Of a DNA stretch of 64,000 nucleotides, positions 50,921 through 61,300 are shown in pieces. Source of the stretch: Acetobacter aceti NBRC 14818 (GTDB taxonomy: Bacteria; Pseudomonadota; Alphaproteobacteria; Acetobacterales; Acetobacteraceae); NCBI RefSeq assembly GCF_000193495.2, contig NZ_AP023410.1, positions 1,984,001 to 2,048,000 on the forward strand. The letters are read 5' to 3'. A program made the translations under genes and the position numbers. Each line of letters begins with the position of its first letter. Position 1 is the first letter of the stretch. Under the pieces are notes generated by a model. It was not told where the DNA came from. It searched no databases and worked only from the letters and a program-made list of their open reading frames with translations.

Positions 50921-51526
50921 ATGAATTCCACACCACCGAACGACATGGCCGGCACCCTGCGACGGGTCATCTCTCTCGTGGGACTTCTGAATCTTGCCTA
51001 TTTTGGCATCGAATTCACGGTAGCGCTTGCCATCGGCTCGGTCTCCCTGTTCGCGGATAGCGTCGATTTCCTGGAAGACGCCTCCGTCAATTTCCTGATC
51101 GTAGCGGCACTCGGCTGGACGGCGCGCAGCCGGGCGCGGGTCGGAATGGCCCTTGCCGCTATCCTGCTGGTTCCGGCGCTCGCGACGCTCTGGACCGCAT
51201 GGCAAAAATTCAATCTTCCGACACCGCCCCAGCCGCTCGTCCTGTCGGTGACAGGATTGGGGGCGCTTGTGGTAAATTTCTCCTGTGCGCTCATGCTGAC
51301 CCGCTATCGCTATCATGCAGGCAGTCTGACGCGCGCTGCCTTCCTGTCGGCGCGCAACGACGTGCTGGCCAATATCGCGATCATCGTCGCAGGCCTGGTC
51401 ACGGCCTTTCTGTGGCACGCCGCATGGCCGGACCTACTTGTCGGGCTCGGTATCGCCGCGATGAACGCCGACGCCGCCCGCGAAGTCTGGCAGGCCGCGC
51501 GCAATGAGCACCGCGCGGCAGCATAG
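50921..51526 (+). CDS. Short cation transporter (CDF-like)
   Basis: 201-residue membrane protein with about six helices and CDF-type sequence in helices 1-2 (LAIGSVSLFADSVDFLEDAS, with acidic residues at the metal-site positions) and later LTRAAFLSARNDVLANIAII. It lacks the C-terminal cytoplasmic domain of full CDF exporters such as that at 52224. It probably exports a divalent cation under control of the MerR-type regulator just upstream. AGAAAGAG-type purine-rich sequence precedes the ATG. Confidence 0.75.
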   Translation: MNSTPPNDMAGTLRRVISLVGLLNLAYFGIEFTVALAIGSVSLFADSVDFLEDASVNFLIVAALGWTARSRARVGMALAAILLVPALATLWTAWQKFNLPTPPQPLVLSVTGLGALVVNFSCALMLTRYRYHAGSLTRAAFLSARNDVLANIAIIVAGLVTAFLWHAAWPDLLVGLGIAAMNADAAREVWQAARNEHRAAA

Positions 51527-51536
51527 CCCCCTCAAT

Positions 51537-51869
51537 TTACGTCCGGGGCGCGAACAGGATCAGGCTGGCCCCGCCGAGGCACACTAGGGCACCAACAATC
51601 TCCCACCGGTCCGGGGTGCGCCCCTCGACCAGTCGCATCCACATGAGCGAGGCGGTGATGTAGACGCCGCCATAGGCTGCATAGGCCCGCCCCGCCGTAT
51701 CCGTATCGATACGGGTCAGCAGAAAGGCGAACAGGACCAGCGACACCATGCCCGGAACGAGAACCAGCGGCGAACGCCCCAGCCGGAGCCAGCTCCAGAA
51801 GGCGAAGCATCCGCCGATCTCTGCAAAACCCGCGACGACATAGATGATGAAAGGTAGCACAAACCCCAC
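51537..51869 (-). CDS. ynfA: YnfA-family small membrane protein
   Basis: 110-residue protein of the YnfA (UPF0060) family with four helices: [53 protein letters not shown] and [16 protein letters not shown]. YnfA proteins resemble small multidrug transporters and some pump cationic dyes. They are frequent near metal-resistance genes. Start is GTG at 51869. It is convergent with the short cation transporter gene. Confidence 0.88.
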   Translation of the reverse strand: MGFVLPFIIYVVAGFAEIGGCFAFWSWLRLGRSPLVLVPGMVSLVLFAFLLTRIDTDTAGRAYAAYGGVYITASLMWMRLVEGRTPDRWEIVGALVCLGGASLILFAPRT

Positions 51870-51932
51870 TGTTACATACTTTCCAGTCAGGATCGTGAAG
51901 CAGCCACTCCACGATCACCATATCCCGCCATT

Positions 51933-52112
51933 TGAATGGCCCCGGGTTTTCGGAGACGTTTTCTATCCGGTTTAAGCGGCCAATGCATGCGATTTCTGTT
52001 GTGCATGGAAACGTGCCTCAGCCACTTCTGGCGGGATGTTTCCAATGGATGACAGAAGGCAACGATTATTGATCCAATTGACCCATTTAGAGGTGGCCAG
52101 TTCGATGCCGCC
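51933..52112 (-). mobile_element. IS3-family remnant (right end and transposase tail)
   Basis: The minus strand encodes the end of an IS3-family transposase (LATSKWVNWINNRCLLSSIG then NIPPEVAEARFHAQQ, stop at 51972-51974), followed by what looks like the terminal repeat (TGAATGGCCCCGGGTTTTCG, from 51933). Everything upstream in the transposase is missing. It is a scar of insertion or recombination between ynfA and the CDF gene. Confidence 0.7.
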
Positions 52113-52223
52113 ACGGGGCAGACACCACAAGGTTTGGCAAACGCGGCTTTGGAGTGGATACGCTGCGGATCACGGAGCGGCTCCGCGCCCGGCGGTTCAG
52201 GCCGAGCGAAAGTCCTGCTGCGG

Positions 52224-53150
52224 CTAAATCAGTTCTTCGCGATTTTTGACGTGTGCGTGTCGGTCCAGAATGATGACGTCGCCATGCTTCGCCTTCTCCT
52301 CGGGCTCGATGTGAATGTTGATCACAGCCTGCCCGAGCTGTGTCCTGAGTGCGTGCTCGATGTGGTCGCAGATCTCATGCGCCCTGCCGACGGTCATCCC
52401 CGTCGGGACCACGAGATGAAATTCAATGAATGTCGTGTTGCCCGCGACACGCGCCCGCACGTCGTGGGCTTCGATCGCCCCTGATGCATTCCCTGCGATC
52501 GTCCGGTCCAGGCGTGAAATCAATTCGGGATCGGAGACTTCATCCATCAGCCCGGCGACGGCTTCCCGCACGACACCATAACCTGCCCAAAGGATATTGA
52601 CTGCGACCAGGCCGCCGATGGCCGGGTCAAGCCGGAGCCAACCAGTCACCGGGATCAGCGCAAAAGCGATCAGGACCGCAATGGTCGTCCAGACGTCCGT
52701 CAGGATGTGCCGGCCGCCCGCGACGAGCGCGGGCGACTTCCACTGCTTGCCATTGCGGATCAGTAGCAGCGCCCAGAACAGGTTTATAACCCCGGCGCTG
52801 CCATTCAGGGCCAAGCCCAGAAGCGGCGTGTCCGGTGCTTTCGGGTGCTGCCAGCCGATCCAGGCTTCCTGGAAGATCAGAATTGCCGTTGCGAGCACGA
52901 GGCCACCCTCGATGATCGCGCTCAGATATTCCGCTTTCTGGTGGCCATAGGGATGGTTTGCGTCTGCGGGTTGTGCGCTGACCCACAGGGCGATAAGCGC
53001 GCCGACGGCGGCCGCTACATTGACGATTGTTTCCAGCGCATCCGAGTAAAGCGCGATGCTGCCCGTCATCCAGTAGGCGGCAAGCTTCAGGGCCAGAACG
53101 ACCAGACTGACGGCAAGTGTGCCCCATGCGGTCTTTATGGTGCGGTTCAT
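52224..53150 (-). CDS. Cation diffusion facilitator (CzcD-type exporter)
   Basis: 308-residue CDF exporter for Zn, Cd or Co. Helices 1-6 are present, with the metal-site motif YSDALETIVNVAAAVGALIA, a short His loop (ADANHPYGHQKAEYLSA) and a cytoplasmic C-terminal domain (IEAHDVRARVAGNTTFIEFH). The ATG at 53150 follows AGGAG; the longer frame to 53309 runs into the upstream merR-type gene. It is encoded after that regulator in the same direction. A decayed relative lies at 3322-3520. Confidence 0.88.
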   Translation of the reverse strand: MNRTIKTAWGTLAVSLVVLALKLAAYWMTGSIALYSDALETIVNVAAAVGALIALWVSAQPADANHPYGHQKAEYLSAIIEGGLVLATAILIFQEAWIGWQHPKAPDTPLLGLALNGSAGVINLFWALLLIRNGKQWKSPALVAGGRHILTDVWTTIAVLIAFALIPVTGWLRLDPAIGGLVAVNILWAGYGVVREAVAGLMDEVSDPELISRLDRTIAGNASGAIEAHDVRARVAGNTTFIEFHLVVPTGMTVGRAHEICDHIEHALRTQLGQAVINIHIEPEEKAKHGDVIILDRHAHVKNREELI

Positions 53151-53200
53151 GGGGACTACTCCTGCATGCTGCGACCCGTTTGCGATACTCGATGATTTGT

Positions 53201-53644
53201 TTACGACGCTTTGCACCCTGCCTCCGTGCCGAGATGTTCTGACGTGCATAAAGAATGATCGCTCAGGACCTGAATGATCCGACAGGTCCCGATTGTGTTG
53301 CATGAACACTGATCCAACATGCGTTGCAATTCGCCCTGGAGAGCCGTCAGGCGGGCAATACGGTTCCTGACCTCGATCAATTGGCGTTTTGCTATCTCAT
53401 ATGCGGCCATACAGTTTTGATTGGGATCGTCAGCAAGATCTAGTAATTCACGGATTTCATCTAGTGAAAATCCAAGTTCCCGCGCATGGCGAATAAAACT
53501 CAGGCGCTCTTTTGCTTCCTCTCCATAGACACGCTGCCCTCCTTCACTTCGGTCGGGCTCCTCAAGGATGCCGATCTGCTCGTAATAGCGGATGGTCGGC
53601 ACCTTGACGCCAGTTGACCCGGATAATTTTCCGATACTGAACAT
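53201..53644 (-). CDS. MerR-family Zn/Cd/Pb-type regulator
   Basis: 147-residue MerR regulator: MFSIGKLSGSTGVKVPTIRY, QIGILEEPDRSEGGQRVYGE, then metal-site cysteines in NQNCMAAYE, DQCSCNTIGTCRII and SLCTSE. The distribution resembles ZntR/CadR/PbrR regulators. It is divergent from the P1B-2 ATPase and its promoter, and upstream of the CDF gene in the same direction, so it probably controls both. Confidence 0.87.
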   Translation of the reverse strand: MFSIGKLSGSTGVKVPTIRYYEQIGILEEPDRSEGGQRVYGEEAKERLSFIRHARELGFSLDEIRELLDLADDPNQNCMAAYEIAKRQLIEVRNRIARLTALQGELQRMLDQCSCNTIGTCRIIQVLSDHSLCTSEHLGTEAGCKAS

Positions 53645-53654
53645 AAAAGCCCCC

Positions 53655-53685
53655 TTGAACCTCTAGCGACTAGAGGAAGTAGATA
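53655..53685 (+). promoter_or_regulatory. MerR-type promoter of the Zn/Cd/Pb ATPase
   Basis: -35 TTGAAC (53655-53660) and -10 TAGATA (53680-53685) with a 19-base spacer. The perfect palindrome CCTCTAG-CGA-CTAGAGG spans 53660-53676. This is a clear MerR-activated promoter for the ATPase starting at 53720. Confidence 0.85.
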
Positions 53686-53719
53686 ACGGATTCGCTGCTG
53701 GGTGAACAGGAGAATCCGG

Positions 53720-55879
53720 ATGCCGGACAGGCGCGAGTGGGATGTCACGGGCATGGACTGTGCTGCTTGTGTCAGCAAGGTGAAGGGCGCGCTTGGTCAA
53801 ATCGCAGGCGTCCAGAATGTAGAGATTTCCCTGGTGTCTCAGAAACTGCGACTGACCATGGATGAGAATGCGATTTCCGTGACCAAAGTCGAAGAGATGG
53901 TCAGGAGCCTGGGATATGGTATCCGGCGCCTCAATCCTGCCACTGTAGCTGACATTGTATTTGCTCAGGATGCGACGAATGACGCCGGCGCGCCTGATAC
54001 GCCCTGGTATAAAACCGGAAAGGGACGACTTGTTGTCACGACCGGTATTTTGTTGGTGCTGGCCTGGGGTATCAGCCTGATCGCACCAAACGAGATGAAA
54101 CCCTGGCCATTTGTCGGGGCCTGCCTGGTAGGGCTTTTTCCGGTTGCCCGCCGCGCCTTAGCCTCGCTCCGGGTTGCTCAGCCGTTTTCCATCGAAGCCC
54201 TGATGATGATCGCGGCGATCGGTGCGCTATTTATCGGCGCGGCCCAGGAGGCTGCACTCGTCGTCTTCCTCTTCGCGGTCGGGGAACTCCTTGAGGGCGT
54301 TGCCGTCAGTCATGCCCGTGATGGTATCCGCGCGCTCGGAGCGTTGGTACCGAAAATCGCCTTGCGCGAAGACACTGCCGGTATCCGGGAGGTTCCTGCT
54401 GTCGAACTCCGACTAGGCGATGTGGTCCTGGTCCGGCCGGGAGACCGCATTCCGGCGGATGGAGAGATTATTTCCGGCGTAAGTGGCATTGATGAAAGTC
54501 CGGTCACTGGTGAGAGCGTGCCAGTGTCGCGTGGGCCGACGGATGCCGTCTTCGCCGGCTCGGTCAACACGGAAGCTGCGTTGCGGGTTCGCGTGACCCG
54601 CACTGCGGCGGACAACACCATCTCCCGCATCATCCATCTTGTAGAGCAGGCCGAGGAGGCACGCGCACCGACTCAACGGTTCATCGACCGCTTCAGCCGT
54701 TGGTACATGCCGACGATCGTCGTGCTTTCGGCGGTCGTCGTATGCCTTCCCCCACTGGCGTTTGCTCAGGCTTGGTCGGTCTGGGTTTATCGCGGGTTGT
54801 CCCTTCTGCTGATTGGTTGCCCCTGCGCGCTCGTCATATCGGTTCCCGCAGCCATAGCGTCCGCGCTGGCCCTGGGGGCACATAACGGGCTGCTCATCAA
54901 GGGAGGAGCGGTCATCGAGGCCACTGCGCGGGTGAAGACAGTCGCACTCGACAAGACTGGAACCCTCACACTGGGACGGCCTGACGTCACCGACATCATC
55001 GTGCTGGACAGCTTGCCCGAAACTCAGGTTCTTGCTGTCGCCGCCGCCGTTGAAGGCGCGTCCAGCCATCCATTGGCCCAGGCTATCCTGCGCCGAGCCC
55101 AGAGTAACGGGCCGGGTATCGACATTCCCGTTGCACAGGAGAGCAGGGCAATTCCCGGAAGAGGGGTGACAGGCCGCATTGACGGAATGGATTTCACGAT
55201 CTCCAGCCCCCTTCAGGCGGTACGCGACGGCGCGTTGTCAGCTACTGACACCGCACGTGCCACCGAACTTGAGGCGGAAGGAAAAACCGTTGCCGTCTTG
55301 TATGGTGACAAGGCACTCGCGTTGATTGCCCTCCGTGACGAGCCGCGCGCGGACGCGGCAGAAGCCATGCGCCAGTTACGCAACCTCGGTATTACGCCGG
55401 TCATCCTGACGGGCGACAATAGCCGGACAGCCGCCGCGATCGCCTCAATGCTGGGGGCGCATTACAAGGCCGAACTGCTGCCGGAGCAGAAGTTGGCCGA
55501 AATACGGGCTCTGGCCGCGCAGGGCGGTGTTATGATGGTCGGAGATGGCATCAACGACGCGCCTGCACTCAAACAGGCAACTGTCGGGGTCGCAATCGGC
55601 TCGGGGACCGATGTTGCCCTGGAGGCAGCCGACGCCGCCATCCTGCGGAACAGAGTCTCCGATATTCCAGCGCTGATCCGCCTCGCCCGTTCGACCATGC
55701 GAAATGTTCGTCAAAATGTCTCGATCGCTCTTGGGCTGAAAGGAGTGTTCCTGATTGCCACCATCGCGGGGCTGACAGGGCTCTGGATCGCCATTGCGGC
55801 CGATACCGGGGCAACCGTTCTCGTCACCCTCAACGCGCTGAGGCTGCTGCGCTCCCGCAGCCTCGATGCAACATCGTAA
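53720..55879 (+). CDS. zntA: Zn/Cd/Pb-exporting P1B-2 type ATPase
   Basis: 719-residue metal-exporting ATPase. It has one N-terminal heavy-metal domain (VTGMDCAACVSKVKGAL), TGE in SPVTGESVPVS, the membrane motif GCPCALVISVPAA, the phosphorylation motif DKTGTLTLG, TGDNSRTA and GDGINDAPAL. CPCALVIS and the final-helix DTGATVLV (DxG) mark the P1B-2 subgroup for Zn(II), Cd(II) and Pb(II), not the copper group. The ATG at 53720 follows AGGAG at seven bases; a GTG at 53702 is less likely. Confidence 0.92.
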   Translation: MPDRREWDVTGMDCAACVSKVKGALGQIAGVQNVEISLVSQKLRLTMDENAISVTKVEEMVRSLGYGIRRLNPATVADIVFAQDATNDAGAPDTPWYKTGKGRLVVTTGILLVLAWGISLIAPNEMKPWPFVGACLVGLFPVARRALASLRVAQPFSIEALMMIAAIGALFIGAAQEAALVVFLFAVGELLEGVAVSHARDGIRALGALVPKIALREDTAGIREVPAVELRLGDVVLVRPGDRIPADGEIISGVSGIDESPVTGESVPVSRGPTDAVFAGSVNTEAALRVRVTRTAADNTISRIIHLVEQAEEARAPTQRFIDRFSRWYMPTIVVLSAVVVCLPPLAFAQAWSVWVYRGLSLLLIGCPCALVISVPAAIASALALGAHNGLLIKGGAVIEATARVKTVALDKTGTLTLGRPDVTDIIVLDSLPETQVLAVAAAVEGASSHPLAQAILRRAQSNGPGIDIPVAQESRAIPGRGVTGRIDGMDFTISSPLQAVRDGALSATDTARATELEAEGKTVAVLYGDKALALIALRDEPRADAAEAMRQLRNLGITPVILTGDNSRTAAAIASMLGAHYKAELLPEQKLAEIRALAAQGGVMMVGDGINDAPALKQATVGVAIGSGTDVALEAADAAILRNRVSDIPALIRLARSTMRNVRQNVSIALGLKGVFLIATIAGLTGLWIAIAADTGATVLVTLNALRLLRSRSLDATS

Positions 55880-55885
55880 AATATT

Positions 55886-57172
55886 ATGAGAATTTTCAGT
55901 CGAATGTCCGTGTGTTGTGTTCGGTGTCGGTGGAAATCTGTGGCGGCGAGCCTCGCAATGGCTTTGGTGTCGGGTGGCGTGGCCACAGCCGACGATACGA
56001 CAGCGATTCCCGCCACCTTGCATGATGTCATCGCAGCAGCATGGACGAATGATCCTGCCCAGAATGATCTCGCGACTCAGGAAGCTGGGGCAAAGAAACG
56101 CCAGCGTGCCGCGAAATCCTGGTTCGCAGGTGGGCCATCGGTCGATGCTCAATATTATGACGACAGACCCAGCGGCCGTAACTATGCGTACCGCACGACA
56201 CAGGTGGGTCTCTCCGTTCCTCTCTGGCTGCCAGGACAAGGAACGGCAACTGAGCATGTGGCTGAAGCCGATGCACAGGCCGCTGTAGTACAGAAGGATG
56301 TCGCCCATATGGCGGTGGCCATTCGTGCCACGGATGCCATCGGGGCTGTCCTGCTCGCCGAGCGACGGCGATCTGCCATGGATTCCACACTGGCTGCGTT
56401 GCGACGCATGGCCAGGGCCGTGCGGGCATCGAGCCATGCAGGAGAGAGCACATCGGCGGAACAGCAGGCGGTGGATGCGCGGATCGCTCTTTCGGAAAGC
56501 GATCGCAATGCCATCGACGAGGAAGTCGAGGCCGGCCAGGCCAATCTGGATATTCTGACCGGCCATCCGACGAAAGCCGGTCTGTCGGAAATCGACACGC
56601 ACTGGCCGCTATTCCTGCGAGCGACCGCGCGGCCATGGAGCGAGGCGAACGACCCGCGCGTGCGTGCGGCTCACCAGAGCGTCACGGTCGCCACGGAACA
56701 GGATCATCTTGCCGCTCACAGTTATATGCCCAATCCGGAAATCGGCGTCGGCGTGATCAATCAGGGCCAGTACGGTTCGCCATGGGACACGCAGGTTGGG
56801 GTCAGTCTCAGGATGCCGATCCCAAGTGACGTCACATCGGTTCCCGTGAGAACGGCCGCTCAGAGTGCGCTTTCCACCGCCATCCGGCAGGAGATCGCCA
56901 CCCAGAGGACCGTCAGGGCCGAGATGGCGCGCGTCCAGGCACATCTGAAAAACACATCGGCCTCGATCGTCAGTACGGCTCAGGCCGCGCACGAGATGCT
57001 TGTGCGCGCGGACGCCATGGAGCGGTCGTGGCGATCCGGTGAAACATCACTCATAGAGGCGCTTCGTGCCCGCATGGATGCCTATAACGCCCTGCTGACC
57101 TTCAGCCAGGCCGAAATCGATCATCGCATTGCGATCGTCAGAACTGTTATCGCCTTGGGGTACATACCATGA
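55886..57172 (+). CDS. czcC: CzcC-type outer-membrane factor
   Basis: 428-residue TolC-family outer-membrane protein with an N-terminal signal region (SVAASLAMALVSGGVATAD). Family features: LHDVIAAAWTNDPAQNDLAT, LSVPLWLPGQGTATEHVAEA and a second repeat ending in LIEALRARMDAYNALLTFSQ. It is the exit channel of the RND pump encoded downstream. It begins six bases after the ATPase stop and overlaps the adaptor gene by four bases. Confidence 0.85.
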   Translation: MRIFSRMSVCCVRCRWKSVAASLAMALVSGGVATADDTTAIPATLHDVIAAAWTNDPAQNDLATQEAGAKKRQRAAKSWFAGGPSVDAQYYDDRPSGRNYAYRTTQVGLSVPLWLPGQGTATEHVAEADAQAAVVQKDVAHMAVAIRATDAIGAVLLAERRRSAMDSTLAALRRMARAVRASSHAGESTSAEQQAVDARIALSESDRNAIDEEVEAGQANLDILTGHPTKAGLSEIDTHWPLFLRATARPWSEANDPRVRAAHQSVTVATEQDHLAAHSYMPNPEIGVGVINQGQYGSPWDTQVGVSLRMPIPSDVTSVPVRTAAQSALSTAIRQEIATQRTVRAEMARVQAHLKNTSASIVSTAQAAHEMLVRADAMERSWRSGETSLIEALRARMDAYNALLTFSQAEIDHRIAIVRTVIALGYIP

Positions 57173-58332
57173 GATCGACCTGTATCCTCGTTGTCGCAGC
57201 CCTATTCGTGGCTTTACCTCACCTGGCTTTGGCGGAAGAAACAGAGGGGTGGCAGCAGACCGTGACCATGGATGCAGAAGCCCGGCAGGCCGAGGGTCTT
57301 GAAACCGTCAAGGTTAAAAAAGGCTCCGTAAGACCCCGAATTCAGGCGATGGCGAGTGTAACGGAGAACATCGCGCGTTCCGTGTCCATACGGCCGGCAG
57401 GCGATGGCAAAGTCCGCGCGGTCTCCGTCCTGCCCGGCCAGCAAGTCACCGTCGGCCAGACGCTCGTCTCCTATATTGATCACTCATTGCATGTCGTCGA
57501 TCTCCAGCTTGCCCAGGCGAAAGCTAGTCTGGCCAGCGCCCAGGCCAACCTCGCTGATACTGCACTGGCGTACCGTCGTGGTAAGTCATTGGCCGGGGCC
57601 ACAGTCTCCGCGGGCGAAGTGTCGCGTCGCCTTGCCGTGATGCACGAGGCGCAGAACGCTGTCCACTTTCAGGACGCTGCGGTCAAAACCCTGACCCATC
57701 GTCTTGAGGAAGAATTCACCTCGCCAACGGAACGGATCGTGGACTTCGAAAATTCGGTCCTGATCGCGCCGGTTGATGGCATGGTCGAACAGGTCGGTAC
57801 GGCTGTCGATAATGATATTTCGCCCACAGACGTCGTAATCAGGATTACGAGTCTGGAAACCGTATGGGTCGTGGCTAACGTCCGCCCCGAAGATGCATCA
57901 GACATTTCAATTGGCACTGAGATGACGTTCATGCCCGTGGGAGCCGATCCCGCGCAAGCCGCGATGGCAAAGGTTCAGACCATTGAAGGTACTGCCGATC
58001 CCGAAACTGGGCTGGTGAAGGTTGTCGCGACATTTTCGGATCCGCGTCGGAGATTCCGGCCCGGCACCCAGCTCAATGCCTGGCTTCCTGCGCAGGAGCA
58101 GGCCAGCGGTCTGATCGTGCCGTCCGCCGCCCCGCAGAATGTCGACGGGCATATGGTGGTGTACCGGCAGACCGGCGCCGATACGTTTCAACCTGTTCCC
58201 GTTCGTGTGCTCCTCGAAGGGCCAGAGCAGAGCGTGGTGTCCGGAGATCTCAAGCCTGATGACACTATCGTCGCAAAGGGGAGCTTTACGCTCAAGGCGA
58301 TGGCGCTTCTGTCCGGTCTCGATGGAGACTGA
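57169..58332 (+). CDS. czcB: CzcB-type RND adaptor
   Basis: 387-residue periplasmic membrane-fusion protein with a signal peptide (LVVAALFVALPHLALA). The lipoyl and barrel parts are recognisable (VRAVSVLPGQQVTVGQTLVS, LIAPVDGMVEQVGTAVDNDI, TGLVKVVATFSDPRRRFRPG). Unlike CusB here, it has no heavy-metal-binding domain at the N-terminus. It joins the RND pump to the outer-membrane factor. Confidence 0.87.
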   Translation: MRSTCILVVAALFVALPHLALAEETEGWQQTVTMDAEARQAEGLETVKVKKGSVRPRIQAMASVTENIARSVSIRPAGDGKVRAVSVLPGQQVTVGQTLVSYIDHSLHVVDLQLAQAKASLASAQANLADTALAYRRGKSLAGATVSAGEVSRRLAVMHEAQNAVHFQDAAVKTLTHRLEEEFTSPTERIVDFENSVLIAPVDGMVEQVGTAVDNDISPTDVVIRITSLETVWVVANVRPEDASDISIGTEMTFMPVGADPAQAAMAKVQTIEGTADPETGLVKVVATFSDPRRRFRPGTQLNAWLPAQEQASGLIVPSAAPQNVDGHMVVYRQTGADTFQPVPVRVLLEGPEQSVVSGDLKPDDTIVAKGSFTLKAMALLSGLDGD

Positions 58333-58334
58333 AA

Positions 58335-61300
58335 ATGCTCTTTGAATTCTTCCAGAAGCAACGCTTTTTTGTTTTCGGTCTGATTTTTGCCCTCCCGATA
58401 ACCGGACTGGCCTGTGTCGAAGGGCTTCCTGTCGAGCCTGTTCCCGACATTTCACCCCGCCAGGTCATGGTGACGGTTACTGCTCCCGGGCTTGCGACCG
58501 AGGAAGTCGAAAAGTTGATTACCTTTCCGGTCGAGACCAGTCTGACTGCTCTTCCGGGTCTCATTGATTTGCGCTCGGTATCAAGGACGGGTGTATCTGC
58601 GGTCTATCTACAATTCGACGATGCGACAGACATCGACTTGGACCGCGCACGTGTCGCCGAACGTCTGCCGGCCGCTCGTGAGAGTGTCGCCGTTCCGGGT
58701 GTCAGCGTTCAGATGGGGCCGCGGACGACCGGCATGGGCGAGATCATGCAGTTCCAGATCCGCGGACCTGGCTATTCGCTCATGGACCTCAACCGCATCA
58801 TGCACTGGACGGTCGCGCCTGAACTGAGACTTCTAGCGGGCGTGGCCGAGGTCAATATCAATGGTGGCGCGGAACAGACCTTTCAGGTCACGCTCGACCC
58901 GCTTCGGCTGCGTACCTACGGAGTCACGGTGACAGACGTCTATCAGGCAGTTGACCGTAATAACGCCTCGGCTGGTGGTGGCTGGATTGCCCACCAGGCC
59001 GAGCAGCAGGTGATTGTTGGCCGTGCCCTGGTCGGCGACCTGAATGATTTCGGTCTGATCCCGGTCAGAATCGGCCGGAACGGGCATGTCATCCGGGTCC
59101 AGGACGTGGGGAGTATCGCACTGGGTCCGCGGACGCGCCTCGGCGCGGCGACCCGGGACGGAAACGGAGAGATCGTCCTGAGCGCGGTAATGATGCAGGA
59201 CGGAGCAAGCTCGAATGCCGTTCTTGCAAATATCCGCAAAGCACTTCCTGGTATCCAGAAGTTGTTGCCAGCCGGCGTGACGCTTGACCCCTACTATATG
59301 CGCTCGACGCTAACGGGAGAAACCATTTCCACCGTCAAGGAAAATCTCCTGATCGGCGCGGCTCTGGTGCTTGTCGTTCTTATCGTGGTTCTGGGTGACT
59401 GGCGCGCGTCGCTGGTCATTGCCTCCGCCATCCCCGCCGCGCTGTTGTCAGCCTTCATCGGCATGAGGGTTTTCGGGGTCTCGGCCAACCTGCTGAGCCT
59501 CGGCGCAATTGATTTCGGTATGATTGTCGACAGCTCTCTCGTTGTCGTCGAGCACTTCATGACGTTGAGGGAGGCTGAAGGCACAAAGCGTTCCATGCGG
59601 GACACAGCTATTGAAGCGGCGAAGTCTGTCGTCAGGCCGGTGACATTTTCGATTTTCGTGATCATTATGGTCTACCTGCCGATCCTCACTCTGGAAGATA
59701 TCGAGGGCAAGATGTTCCGCCCCATGGCGCAGACCGTCGCCATGGCGTTGCTGGCATCACTGATTTACTGCTTCATTTGCATCCCCGTCCTTGCAGCAGT
59801 ACTCCTGCGTGATCCGAAGTCTCACCAGGAGACGAGGTTCGTGCAGTTTGTGCGACGCTATTACGAGCCGATGCTGGCCTGGAGCGAAAAGCATAGCAGG
59901 ACAGTGATCATCGTCACGATCTCTGTGTTCCTCGTTTCGGTTGGCCTGGCCACGCGGTTGGGTGGGGAGTTTGTACCGACGCTGGAAGAAGGCTCCCTGA
60001 CGACAACGGTCACGCGCTGGCCGAGCGCCTCACTGCCTACCGTCATTGATGAAATCGGGAAACAGGAACGAATCATCCGTTCGTTCCCTGAAGTTCAGAC
60101 GGTGGTAACAAATATTGGCACACCGGCTGTTCCGACAGATCCTATGGGCCCCAACGAGTCAGACAGTTTCATCATTCTGAAGCCCCTCTCGCAGTGGAAG
60201 ACCGGGCGGACCCAGGATCAGTTGGTTCAGGCGATGGCCGACACCCTCAAGGCGAAGCTCCCCAGTGCCAATTACGAATGGTCACAGCCGATCCAGATGC
60301 GAATGGATGAATTGCTCTCAGGTGTTCGCACTCAAATAGCTATCTCCGTTTATGGCGATGACTTGGAGGAACTGGCGAAACTGGCCGATGAAGTGACCTC
60401 AGCCGTGGCGGCGGTTCCGGGGGCTGCGGATGTTGCCCCACAGGGCGACGGAACAGTGCCCTTCATGCATATCGACATCAATCGGGATGCCGCAGCCAGA
60501 CGTGGGGTGGCCGTGTCCGACGCTCTTGCCCAGATCACGGCTATCGGTGGATTGATCGGAAAACCTGTTGTTGTGGGCAACGCGATCATACCAACTCAGA
60601 TCCGCCTTGATCCGACTTCGACCCTGTCAGTTTCGATGATCGGAAATCTGCCCGTGCGCAGGTTGGACGGACAAGGGTGGGTCTTGCTGTCGGATATTGC
60701 GAAACTACAGGTGATAGACGGCCCTTCCCGGATTGATCGGGACCGTATTCATAGGCGCGTCATTGTTCAGGCCAATGTCCGGGGGCGGGACGTCAGTTCC
60801 TTTGTCGCAGCGGCGCAAAAAGCGGTTGCGGAGAAGGTCAGACTCCCGTCAGGCTATCGTCTTGAATGGGCCGGACAGTTCGAGAACCTGAAATCGGCAA
60901 TGCAACGTCTGGGTCTGGTTCTACCCATCGCTCTCTTGTTGATATTTGCGCTCCTGATTGCAGCATTAGGATCATTCAGGGCGGCCTCCCTGGTATTCAT
61001 CAATCTCCCTATAGCAGCGACGGGAGGAATTTTCGCACTGACCTTGCGTGGGTTGCCGTTTAGTATTGCTGCCAGCATCGGTTTCATTGCGCTGTTTGGT
61101 GTGGCCATTCTCAATGGCGTCGTTCTTGTAAGTCAGATCCGCGCGCTTCAGGAAGCCGGCATTGATGCGGCAACGGCGGCATTCGAGGCAGCACGCGCCC
61201 GATTCCGGCCTGTCATCGCGACCGCAAGCGTCGCTAGTCTGGGCTTCTTCCCGATGGCGTTTTCGGGAAGCATGGGCGCGGAGGTCGAGCGGCCGCTTGC

